From contig JACMRS010000116.1 of assembly GCA_014376345.1 (NCBI GenBank), positions 1 to 6,895 of the forward strand: DNA of 6,895 bases. The letters are read 5' to 3'. Source of the DNA: Bacteroidia bacterium (GTDB lineage Bacteria > Bacteroidota > Bacteroidia > NS11-12g > UBA955). The position numbers were made by a program, and so were the translations under genes. The notes beneath the pieces are model-generated. The model saw only the letters and a program-made list of their open reading frames with translations. It made no database searches and had not been told where the DNA came from. Positions 1 through 5,745 of the stretch are shown here, piece by piece. Each line of letters opens with the position of its first letter. Position 1 is the stretch's first letter.

Positions 1-1169
1 AAGTTCTTAGCGTTTTCGGCATTTTTCCCAACTTTAACCAAACCTCTGTACGAGTTATTGCTTCTGCCGGCTGAGATACCTTTGGAAATAATAGTACTGC
101 TGGTGTTTTTACCAATATGCCACATCTTAGTTCCTGTATCGGCTTGTTGTAAATTATTGGTAACTGCAACAGAATAAAACTCACCAGTTGAGTAGTCGCC
201 TTTTAAAATGCAACTTGGATATTTCCAGGTAATGGCAGAACCTGCTTCAACCTGTGTCCAACTGATTTTTGATCTTACGCCTGCACACAATCCTCTTTTA
301 GTTACGAAGTTATAGATGCCGCCTTTTCCGTCTTTATCACCCGGATACCAATTCTGTATGGTAGAATATTTTATTTGAGCATCGTCAAGCGCTATAAGTT
401 CAACTACCGCTGCATGCAATTGATTTTCATCTCTCACAGGGGCGGTGCATCCTTCGAGATAGCTAACATAACTGCCTGCTTCGGCTACAATTAGTGGTCT
501 TTCAAACTGCCCTGAACCCTCAGCAGTTATTCGGAAATACGTTGACAATTCCATCGGACACCTAACGCCTTTAGGAATGTAACAAAACGAACCATCAGTA
601 AACACAGCCGAATTAAGTGCAGCATAAAAATTATCAGTGGAAGGAACAACCATCCCCATATATTTTTTTATTAATTCAGGATGTTCTTTTACCGCATCTC
701 CAAACGAACAAAAGATGATTCCTGATTTGGATAACTCTTCTTTGAAAGTCGTTATCACAGATACGCTGTCAATTACAATATCAATGGCAACACCTGTTAA
801 TCGTTTTTGTTCTCCTATTGAAATACCTAACTTCTCGAACGTTTTTAATAGTTCAGGATCTGCTTCATCTAAGCTGTTAAGTATCTTTTTCTGTTTTGGA
901 GCAGCGTAATAAATGATGTCCTGATAATTTACCGGTGGATAGTTTACATTCGGCCATTTAGGTTCAGTCATTTCCCCCCAATGCTTAAAGGCTTTTAAAC
1001 GCCAGTCAAGTAACCATTGAGGTTCATCCTTTTTAGAAGATATTAATCGAATAATATCTTCATTTAAACCTTTTGGGATAATTTCAGTATCTATATTACT
1101 GGTAAACCCATATTTGTAATCACTCTTGGTGTAATCTTCAAGAGTTTCTGTGTAGGCTTCTTTACTCAT
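1..1169 (-). CDS. sufB: Fe-S cluster assembly scaffold protein SufB, N-terminal ~80% (runs off left edge)
   Basis: SufB is the core of the cytoplasmic SufBCD scaffold, which builds Fe-S clusters from sulfur delivered by SufS/SufE-type proteins. Reading the minus strand from the ATG at 1169-1167 gives 389 uninterrupted codons beginning MSKEAYTETLEDYTKSDYKYGF. Recognisable SufB signatures include FTDGSFCYIPKGVRCPMELS, YLEGCTAPVRDENQLHAAVVE, the WYPGDKDGKGGIYNFVTKRG stretch and KGISAGRSNNSYRGLVKVG. Cys241 in the YLEGC motif aligns by motif with the E. coli SufB cysteine involved in sulfur transfer. The family is about 480 residues, so roughly 90 C-terminal residues lie outside the window, including the usual CGAHTFP region. 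There is no frameshift or internal stop. The leader is A-rich with no clear Shine-Dalgarno, as is common in Bacteroidota. sufC, sufD and sufS would be expected further left, but that is inference. Confidence 0.97.
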   Translation of the reverse strand, partial: MSKEAYTETLEDYTKSDYKYGFTSNIDTEIIPKGLNEDIIRLISSKKDEPQWLLDWRLKAFKHWGEMTEPKWPNVNYPPVNYQDIIYYAAPKQKKILNSLDEADPELLKTFEKLGISIGEQKRLTGVAIDIVIDSVSVITTFKEELSKSGIIFCSFGDAVKEHPELIKKYMGMVVPSTDNFYAALNSAVFTDGSFCYIPKGVRCPMELSTYFRITAEGSGQFERPLIVAEAGSYVSYLEGCTAPVRDENQLHAAVVELIALDDAQIKYSTIQNWYPGDKDGKGGIYNFVTKRGLCAGVRSKISWTQVEAGSAITWKYPSCILKGDYSTGEFYSVAVTNNLQQADTGTKMWHIGKNTSSTIISKGISAGRSNNSYRGLVKVGKNAENAKN

Positions 1170-1201
1170 GATTTTTCGGGTGTTAAATTCAAAATTCCGG
1201 G

Positions 1202-1210
1202 ACAAAGATA
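1202..1210 (-). promoter_or_regulatory. sufB: Candidate -7 element of the sufB promoter
   Basis: Read on the minus strand, TATCTTTGT fits the Bacteroidota -7 consensus TAnnTTTG(Y) and lies 32 bases before the sufB ATG, leaving a leader of about 25-30 nt. The -33 element is not ideal: the nearest TTG (1229-1227) is only 16 bp away rather than 19-21, and TTTA/TTTAG sits at about 21-22 bp. The box partly overlaps the left copy of the 14-bp direct repeat, so a repressor bound there could block it. Confidence 0.5.
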
Positions 1211-1254
1211 TATTAATTTATTCATTCAATACTAAAAAGTATATATTAATTTAT
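1208..1254. repeat. 14-bp direct repeat with central palindrome, candidate suf operator
   Basis: The sequence ATATATTAATTTAT occurs twice without mismatch, at 1208-1221 and 1241-1254. The start-to-start distance is 33 bp, about three helical turns, which places both copies on the same face of the DNA. Between them lies the perfect short palindrome ATACT-AAAA-AGTAT (1229-1242). The left copy overlaps the candidate -7 box of sufB. An operator for an Fe-S or iron-responsive regulator is an inference from position only; I do not recognise a named regulator's motif. High AT content raises the chance of coincidence, although two perfect 14-mers in 47 bp is notable. Confidence 0.45.
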
Positions 1255-1468
1255 ACAAAAAAGTAAAATATCATAAAGTAGTTCAAAAATTTACATTTTA
1301 TTCATGGTGCTTTGTTTATTTGCCATTTTTGGGTCGCTGTAGCAACGCAAAATCAATGTTACAAACCATCACTCTTCAACTTAAAATCTATCTTCATTAT
1401 AAAATTATTCATTGTTAAAATTAAACATTTGAGCATAATTGTATAACATTAAGATATTTTCTTGATTT

Positions 1469-1477
1469 TACATTTGT
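1469..1477 (+). promoter_or_regulatory. Candidate -7 element for the SRPBCC gene at 1515
   Basis: TACATTTGT matches the Bacteroidota -7 consensus TAnnTTTG(Y) exactly and ends 37 bases before the ATG. No TTTG or TTG lies at the usual 19-21 bp upstream; the nearest upstream TTG (1439-1441) is 27 bp away. The promoter is therefore supported by one element only. Confidence 0.45.
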
Positions 1478-1514
1478 AAAGTTAGATTTAATTCACTTAA
1501 TAAATTTAAAGATT

Positions 1515-1952
1515 ATGAACAATCACACAGTTAAGAAGGAAGTAAAAATAAAAGGTACTCCTTATCAGGTTTGGGAAGCATTGGTTAATCCTCAATTAAC
1601 AAAACAATATTTTTTTAATTGTGAAGTAATCTCTGATTGGAAACCGGGAAGCGATATTACTTTTATAAGAAAATTTCTTTGGATGAAATATGAACTTAAG
1701 GGCACTGTAGTTGATATTCATCCCGGTAAATTATTAAAATATACTCTTAAGAATACCGGCAAAGAAGGATCACAATCTGAATCAATAGTAACTGATACCA
1801 TTACATTTGCCAACGGCATGACCAAATTAACAATTGAAGATAATGTTGGCAACACAGAAGGTGCTGAAAAACGCTTTAATAAAAGCGAAAAAGGTTGGGA
1901 TAAAGTTTTAGGAGGATTAAAAGAATTAATTGAAAATAAAAATATGTTTTGA
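1515..1952 (+). CDS. SRPBCC / AHSA1-like (START-fold) domain protein, copy 1
   Basis: This 145-residue protein is a single SRPBCC domain of the Aha1 C-terminal-like (AHSA1) group, small cytoplasmic proteins with a deep hydrophobic cavity that binds unknown ligands. The family signature near the N-terminus is VWEALVNPQLTKQYFFNCEVISDWKPGSD (about residues 18-46). The middle holds the beta-strand pattern GTVVDIHPGKLLKYTL, and the end a helix typical of the family (GWDKVLGGLKELIE). It is clearly paralogous to the protein at 4364-4816, sharing VW-ALVNP--TK-Y-F-CE--SDWK-GSD. The ATG at 1515 is preceded by an A-rich leader without a Shine-Dalgarno. A 38-bp gap to the next gene makes cotranscription with 1991-3016 plausible. 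The substrate and role are unknown. Confidence 0.9.
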   Translation: MNNHTVKKEVKIKGTPYQVWEALVNPQLTKQYFFNCEVISDWKPGSDITFIRKFLWMKYELKGTVVDIHPGKLLKYTLKNTGKEGSQSESIVTDTITFANGMTKLTIEDNVGNTEGAEKRFNKSEKGWDKVLGGLKELIENKNMF

Positions 1953-1990
1953 TTACATTCTGCTAGTCTAATAATTCTACTAAAATAAAA

Positions 1991-2488
1991 TTGACACTGA
2001 CTGTTAAAATAACCTTTAAACAATACCTGAGACTCATGTTTGACTTGGCATACAGAAAGCCAATCATGATATTTCTTCTGACTTTCGACCTTGCCATTCT
2101 GATATGGATTGTCGGTTGGAAACATCTTAATTTTCCTGAGCCGCATTATCCTCAATACATGAGTGCAACATTAATTTCTATTGTTCAACCACTGGTAATA
2201 TTTCTTGCTATCAGAGCAAATTACCACAGCAGCACCCGACTTAATGAATCGGTGGAAGTAGCAATTACCAAAGACAATCTCAATATCAGAGCCCGTACTT
2301 TTAAATCGGAATTTACCTGGGACCATACTTTTAAAATTAAAGAAATAAGACATTGGGTGCTTATATATCAAAACACATTTGCAGCAACAGCAATTCCAAA
2401 AAAAGCTTTTCATGGTGATGAATTGAAAAATTTCAGAGAACTTGCAAGAATGCTTCCGGGTGTTGATCTGGATCTTAATAAAAGATAA
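1991..2488 (+). CDS. YcxB-like membrane protein with two transmembrane helices (TTG start)
   Basis: The encoded protein is 165 residues. A short N-terminal segment (VKITFKQYLRLMFDLAYRKP) precedes two hydrophobic helices at about residues 25-43 and 57-75. A cytosolic-looking C-terminal domain of about 85 residues follows, with alternating beta-type segments and PKKAFHGDELKNFRELARML near the end. This layout and the IPKKAF-type motif resemble the YcxB-like family; the function is unknown. The start is TTG at 1991. The only downstream ATG (2036) would remove most of the conserved N-terminal segment, and an in-frame TAG at 1964-1966 limits extension upstream, so TTG is preferred. ATT or ATA starts cannot be excluded. 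The next gene begins 6 bp after the stop, indicating an operon. Confidence 0.75.
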   Translation: MTLTVKITFKQYLRLMFDLAYRKPIMIFLLTFDLAILIWIVGWKHLNFPEPHYPQYMSATLISIVQPLVIFLAIRANYHSSTRLNESVEVAITKDNLNIRARTFKSEFTWDHTFKIKEIRHWVLIYQNTFAATAIPKKAFHGDELKNFRELARMLPGVDLDLNKR

Positions 2489-2494
2489 AATTAA

Positions 2495-3016
2495 ATGAAT
2501 GATGTTGTGTTGTTTTCTGAAAAACAGACTTTTCTTAACCGATGGACGTGGTTATTATTTATTCTTGTAAATGCTTTTTTCATTTACGGCCTGATTAAGC
2601 AGATTGCATTTGACATTCCTTTTGGAGATAAGCCTGCCAGTAATGGTGGCTTAATTGCAATTACAGTTTTCGTTTTAATGATTACTTCTTTATTTACTAT
2701 TTTCAGTGTAAAAACTGAAATGAAATCTGATGGAATTTATGTTATGTTTTATCCATTTCACGTTAAATTCAAACAATATAAATAGGAAAATATTACCTCA
2801 GTGTCTGTTATTAAATACCGACCAATAAAAGACTTTGGTGGCTGGGGACTGAAATGGGGAAAAAACACTGAGTTAATAAGTATTAAGGGAACTAACGGAA
2901 TTGAAATTATACTGAACAACGCTTCAAAAGTGATGATTGGCACAAGTAAACCTGACGAAGCAAAAGAAGCTGTTAAATTATTTTTATCAGAAAAAAACAT
3001 TCCTGAAACGCTTTAA
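2495..3016 (+). pseudogene. Small two-helix membrane protein, DUF6141-like, interrupted by an in-frame TAG
   Basis: The frame opens at ATG 2495, meets TAG at 2783-2785 after 96 codons, and continues in the same frame to TAA at 3014-3016. No frameshift is involved. The first part has two transmembrane helices (about residues 16-36 and 51-71) and then MKSDGIYVMFYPFHVKFKQYK. After the stop comes ENITSVSVIKYRPIKDFGGWGLKWGKN and the ending KVMIGTSKPDEAKEAVKLFL. Joined, the 173-codon product reads as one compact membrane protein with a PH-like C-terminal half, resembling the uncharacterised DUF6141-type family as I recall it. The stop falls where relatives, from memory, have a tryptophan (Y-x-W-x-x-I), so TGG to TAG is a one-base change. 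It may be a recent nonsense mutation, readthrough or a sequencing error. A separate gene from GTG 2801 is unlikely. It lies 6 bp after the YcxB-like gene. Confidence 0.75.
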
Positions 3017-3027
3017 ATTAAAAGGAT

Positions 3028-3053
3028 AAGAGAAGTTCTATAACTCTTTTTTT
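3028..3053 (+). terminator. Weak rho-independent terminator-like hairpin
   Basis: AAGAG (3028-3032) pairs with CTCTT (3044-3048) across an 11-nt loop, and a run of seven T ends at 3053. An alternative fold uses AGTT/AACT inside the same segment. The stem is short and AT-rich, so termination may be partial. It lies 11 bp after the stop of the interrupted membrane-protein gene and suits the end of the 1515-3016 unit. Confidence 0.4.
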
Positions 3054-3130
3054 CAAATACTAAATCTAAATTATCTTATTGTTTCTTTTTGTATTGAGGT
3101 CAATAACCTATATTTACAAACATTAAGATT

Positions 3131-3478
3131 ATGACAATAGAAGATTTACAGAAAATTTGCAGTAAACTAAAAGGAGTTAAAGAAGATATTAAATGGGACG
3201 ACCATCTTTGTTTCAATGTAGGTGATAAAATATTTCTTATTACAGCTCCTGATGCAATTCCGGTTACTGCAACTTTTAAAGTGGGTGATGAAGATTTTGA
3301 AGAAATCACTTCAAAAGAAGGTTTCAGTCCGGCAAAATATCTTTCGCGTTATAAATGGGTTTTTGTAGATGACATTAACAGGATAAGTAAAAAAGACTGG
3401 GAGCGCTTTATAAAACAATCTTATGATTTGGTATTTGAAAGACTTCCTGTGAAAATTAAAAAGTTCCTCGGTCTTTGA
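3131..3478 (+). CDS. MmcQ/YjbR family protein (CyaY-like fold)
   Basis: This 115-residue protein has the expected length and pattern of the MmcQ/YjbR family (DUF419), small cytoplasmic proteins with a CyaY-like fold sometimes called DNA-binding; their real role is unclear. Family features visible are an N-terminal helix (IEDLQKICSKLKGVKED), the core IKWDDHLCFNVGDKIFLIT (about residues 20-38), the strand TATFKVGDEDFEEIT, and the C-terminal YKWVFVDD followed by the helix KDWERFIKQSYDLVFERLP. The ATG at 3131 sits just after an A-rich leader. A weak -7-like TATATTTAC (3109-3117) lies very close to the start and is not convincing on its own. There is a 46-bp gap to the next gene, which has its own promoter, so this gene may be monocistronic. 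Confidence 0.88.
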   Translation: MTIEDLQKICSKLKGVKEDIKWDDHLCFNVGDKIFLITAPDAIPVTATFKVGDEDFEEITSKEGFSPAKYLSRYKWVFVDDINRISKKDWERFIKQSYDLVFERLPVKIKKFLGL

Positions 3479-3506
3479 AATATGTGTTCAGATAAATTAC
3501 TTTTGC
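3474..3506 (+). promoter_or_regulatory. Near-consensus Bacteroidota promoter for the hydrolase-SRPBCC unit
   Basis: TTTG (3474-3477) and TACTTTTGC (3498-3506) are separated by 20 bp. This fits the primary-sigma consensus of Bacteroidota, TTTG-N19-21-TAnnTTTG(Y), at both elements. Transcription would begin about 15 bases before the ATG at 3525, giving a very short leader. The -33 element overlaps the last codons and TGA of the MmcQ-like gene. Confidence 0.65.
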
Positions 3507-3524
3507 AACATTAATTTTAAACCT

Positions 3525-4364
3525 ATGAAATTTAACCGAATAATGCAAGGAGACGGGCGACCGGTTTTAATGCTTCACGACCTTGGCGGATCGTGGCGGA
3601 CTTTAGAAAAGGTCAGAGATCTGGTGGCATCAAACAGAGAAGTTATAGTGATTGACATTCCCGGCTTTGGTAGTACTCCAAAATTAAAAGGTGAAGTTAC
3701 TATTAGCAGGCTTGCAGATGAAATTATTGAATATATTAAAGAAAACAACCTCGTTGGAGCTGATGCTTTTGGTATTTCTTTAGGTGGAAATATCATACTT
3801 GAGATTTTAAGAAGGGGTAATATTTTTGGTAAAGTTGTAGTGGCATCTCCAATCGGATTTGCTGAAGGAAAAGAAAAACGTAAATTTTATTTTCCGCTGA
3901 TTACTTTAATATGTATAGTCAGAATATGTAAATATTACCTTCCAAGATTAGCAGGAAAACCTGAAAAGAAAAGATTTCTGATAAAATCGCTTTCTTACTT
4001 TCCAACTGAAATATATAATATTATAGTTTTGAGTTATTTTTTTGATTTACTGATGTCAAAATCTTATAGTAAAGTTTTGTGGCAGATGTCTTATGGAGAA
4101 CAGCAGGCAGGTATTGCAAAAGGAACCATTGAGGATAAACTATTAATTATTTGGGGAAGAAAAGATAAGCTTATCAAACAAAACCAGATTGACAGAATTC
4201 ATGAAAATTTCCCGGATGCAAAACTTGAAATAATAGAAGATAGCGGACATTACATTCACTGGGACCAGCCTAAAGAACTGGTCAAATCAATAAAGAATTT
4301 TTTAACAAATGATGAAGACACACCTGACATTGTCTATCCCGATAAAATAATCATAAAAATATAA
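3525..4364 (+). CDS. Alpha/beta hydrolase
   Basis: The encoded 279-residue protein is an alpha/beta-hydrolase-fold protein, probably cytoplasmic, with unknown substrate. The oxyanion-hole region is LMLHDLGGSWRTL (about residues 15-27), followed by the conserved turn IDIPGFGSTP (43-52). The nucleophile elbow is G83-I-S85-L-G87. The catalytic acid is probably Asp214 in IIWGRKDKLI and the catalytic His is His242 in EDSGHYIHWDQP, so the triad looks complete. A mobile cap rich in hydrophobic and aromatic residues lies at about 120-185. A 17-residue polar then hydrophobic tail (DEDTPDIVYPDKIIIKI) extends past the last expected helix. It has its own promoter at 3474-3506, and its TAA overlaps the ATG of the next gene by one base (TAATG), which suggests translational coupling. 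Esterase, lipase and C-C hydrolase activity cannot be distinguished. Confidence 0.92.
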   Translation: MKFNRIMQGDGRPVLMLHDLGGSWRTLEKVRDLVASNREVIVIDIPGFGSTPKLKGEVTISRLADEIIEYIKENNLVGADAFGISLGGNIILEILRRGNIFGKVVVASPIGFAEGKEKRKFYFPLITLICIVRICKYYLPRLAGKPEKKRFLIKSLSYFPTEIYNIIVLSYFFDLLMSKSYSKVLWQMSYGEQQAGIAKGTIEDKLLIIWGRKDKLIKQNQIDRIHENFPDAKLEIIEDSGHYIHWDQPKELVKSIKNFLTNDEDTPDIVYPDKIIIKI

Positions 4365-4816
4365 TGAGCACACCTAAATTTATTACAGGAGAAATTCAAA
4401 TCAAAGCACCTGCTACATCAGTATGGAATGCGTTGGTAAACCCTGAAGAAACAAAAAAATACATGTTTGGCTGCGAAACAGTAAGCGACTGGAAGGTTGG
4501 CAGCGATTTACTCTGGAGAGGCACTCACGAAGGTAATGAAATGGTTTTTGTTTCAGGTAAAATTAAAAGTATAGAACCTGAAAAACATCTTGCTTACACA
4601 ACCTTTGATCCCCATTCTGAAATGGCAGACATTCCAGAGAATTATCTGACTGTAACTTACGACATTACAGAATCAGGCGGAATCAGCACTTTAAAAATAA
4701 CTCAGGGCGATTATTCACAAACCGGTGAAGGAGAAAAGCGTTACAATGAGTCTCTTGAAGGAGGTGGCTGGAATGGAATTCTTGAAATGATTAAAAACCA
4801 GATTGAACAAGTTTGA
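4364..4816 (+). CDS. SRPBCC / AHSA1-like (START-fold) domain protein, copy 2
   Basis: A 150-residue, single-domain AHSA1-type SRPBCC protein. The N-terminal signature VWNALVNPEETKKYMFGCETVSDWKVGSD (about residues 20-48) closely matches the paralogue at 1515-1952. It continues with LLWRGTHEGNEMVFVSGKIKSIEPEKHLAYTTF, then LTVTYDITESGGISTLKITQGDYS, and ends in the family's long helix (GGWNGILEMIKNQIEQV). Its ATG overlaps the stop of the alpha/beta hydrolase by one base, so the two are almost certainly cotranslated from one mRNA. A strong terminator follows 36 bp after the stop. A small-molecule carrier or modifier working with the hydrolase is an inference from this coupling; no ligand can be named. 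Confidence 0.92.
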   Translation: MSTPKFITGEIQIKAPATSVWNALVNPEETKKYMFGCETVSDWKVGSDLLWRGTHEGNEMVFVSGKIKSIEPEKHLAYTTFDPHSEMADIPENYLTVTYDITESGGISTLKITQGDYSQTGEGEKRYNESLEGGGWNGILEMIKNQIEQV

Positions 4817-4852
4817 GTTTAATTACATTTAAAGTAATCGTTTAGAAACCTG

Positions 4853-4878
4853 AGCCGGATATATTATCCGGCTTTTTT
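4853..4878 (+). terminator. Strong rho-independent terminator
   Basis: AGCCGGATA (4853-4861) and TATCCGGCT (4865-4873) form a perfect 9-bp stem with a 3-nt loop (or 8 bp with a 5-nt loop), followed by six T to 4878. It closes the hydrolase-SRPBCC unit and separates it from the ferritin-like genes. Confidence 0.9.
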
Positions 4879-5004
4879 ATTGCCATTTTATGAGTATACA
4901 ATTGATAACCAAATAAATATAATTTATAAATAAAACCAAATCTTGAAATATACCGTAACTGACCACGAACGCTTTATAAATATAAAATTTTAAAACAAAC
5001 TAAA

Positions 5005-5718
5005 ATGAAAAACACAGAATTAAAAACAGATGACAGCATCTTGAAAAAACCAATCGGAAGAGCCGGTTTTTTGAAGTACTCTGCTGTAGCTATCGCAGGC
5101 GCCGGATTGATGCTTGCAGGTTGCAAAAAGGATGATGACAACAATAATAATAACAATGGTGGTTCAGGATCTGTTGATTTAGGCTCTGATGACATTGGCG
5201 TTCTTAACTATGCTTATGCTCTTGAGCAATTAGAAGCAGCGTTTTACATTGCAGTTATTGCGAACAAATTTGACGGTATGACAATTGAAGAAACAGCAAT
5301 TCTTACCGACATAAAAGCGCATGAAATTGTGCACAGAGATTTTCTTAAAGCTGCTTTAGGAACTAAAGCAATTAAAGATCTTACTCCGGATTTTTCAACA
5401 ATTGATTTTAAAAGCCGTGCCAGTGTATTAGGAACTGCTAAAGCTTTTGAAGATTTAGGTGTTTCTGCTTATAATGGTGCAGGTAAATTAATTAAAGATG
5501 ATGGTTATTTACTTATTGCAGGTAAAATTGTATCTGTTGAAGCAAGACATGCATCAGCAATTCGCGATTTATTGAATCCAAATTCAAAAGATTTCGCTGG
5601 TGATGATGTTGTTATCGGTCTTGGACTGGATATTAGCAGAGCGCCTTCTGAAGTTCTTGCAATAGCAGGTAAATACATTAAGGATTCAATCGACGCAAGC
5701 CACCTTCCAACAAGTTAA
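5005..5718 (+). CDS. Ferritin-like domain lipoprotein, probably surface-exposed
   Basis: The 237-residue product carries a lipoprotein signal: a hydrophobic segment (about 25-39) ending in the lipobox LAGC with Cys40 as the lipidated residue. CKKDDD follows directly and resembles the Bacteroidota lipoprotein export signal (C-x-K-acidic), so display on the outer face of the outer membrane is likely. An Asn/Gly/Ser linker leads to a four-helix ferritin-like domain of the Ferritin_2 type. Candidate di-iron ligands are Glu77 (helix 1, EQLEAAFY), Glu107 and His110 (helix 2, HEIVH), Glu149 (helix 3, AFEDLG), and Glu179 and His182 (helix 4, VEARHA), so the set looks complete. A GRAGFLK stretch before the hydrophobic segment recalls a Tat motif but lacks the twin arginine. 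The next gene, 27 bp downstream, is a homologue. Iron oxidation or storage, or stress protection, is inferred only. Confidence 0.88.
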   Translation: MKNTELKTDDSILKKPIGRAGFLKYSAVAIAGAGLMLAGCKKDDDNNNNNNGGSGSVDLGSDDIGVLNYAYALEQLEAAFYIAVIANKFDGMTIEETAILTDIKAHEIVHRDFLKAALGTKAIKDLTPDFSTIDFKSRASVLGTAKAFEDLGVSAYNGAGKLIKDDGYLLIAGKIVSVEARHASAIRDLLNPNSKDFAGDDVVIGLGLDISRAPSEVLAIAGKYIKDSIDASHLPTS

Positions 5719-5745
5719 TTATTAAACATTTAAACTAACACAATC

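Larger units (their letters stand above)
1170..1514. other. Divergent intergenic region between sufB and the SRPBCC gene
   Basis: This is 345 bp of very AT-rich sequence without a credible gene on either strand. Its left part holds the sufB promoter and the direct repeat. Its right part holds a -7-like box for the rightward gene at 1515. The middle (about 1260-1430) shows nothing I can assign: no tRNA, no strong hairpin and no riboswitch-like structure. Confidence 0.7.

Noticed and set aside
637..909. Plus-strand open frame of 90 codons
   Set aside because: It lies wholly antisense to the intact, clearly recognised sufB coding sequence and has no family-like features.
1320..1360. Short GC-richer segment with a weak GCT/AGC inverted repeat in the sufB spacer
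   Set aside because: The stem is only about three bases, no T-run follows, and no small RNA or riboswitch pattern is recognisable.
1718..2155. Minus-strand open frame of 145 codons across the SRPBCC and YcxB-like genes
   Set aside because: It overlaps two recognised genes and their spacer in antisense. Its translation shows no domain-like pattern.
2783..2785. TAG reassigned to an amino acid in this organism
   Set aside because: Only one internal TAG is seen, and the lack of terminal TAG among eight genes could be chance in AT-rich DNA. Nothing else in the window supports a changed code.
2801..3016. Separate 71-codon gene starting at GTG
   Set aside because: It is in the same frame as the preceding gene, lacks a leader, and begins in the middle of a beta-rich domain. 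An interrupted single gene explains it better.
4974..5195. Minus-strand 73-codon frame with leucine and serine runs
   Set aside because: It is the antisense of the Asn/Asp-rich linker and signal peptide of the lipoprotein gene; the runs arise from that composition.
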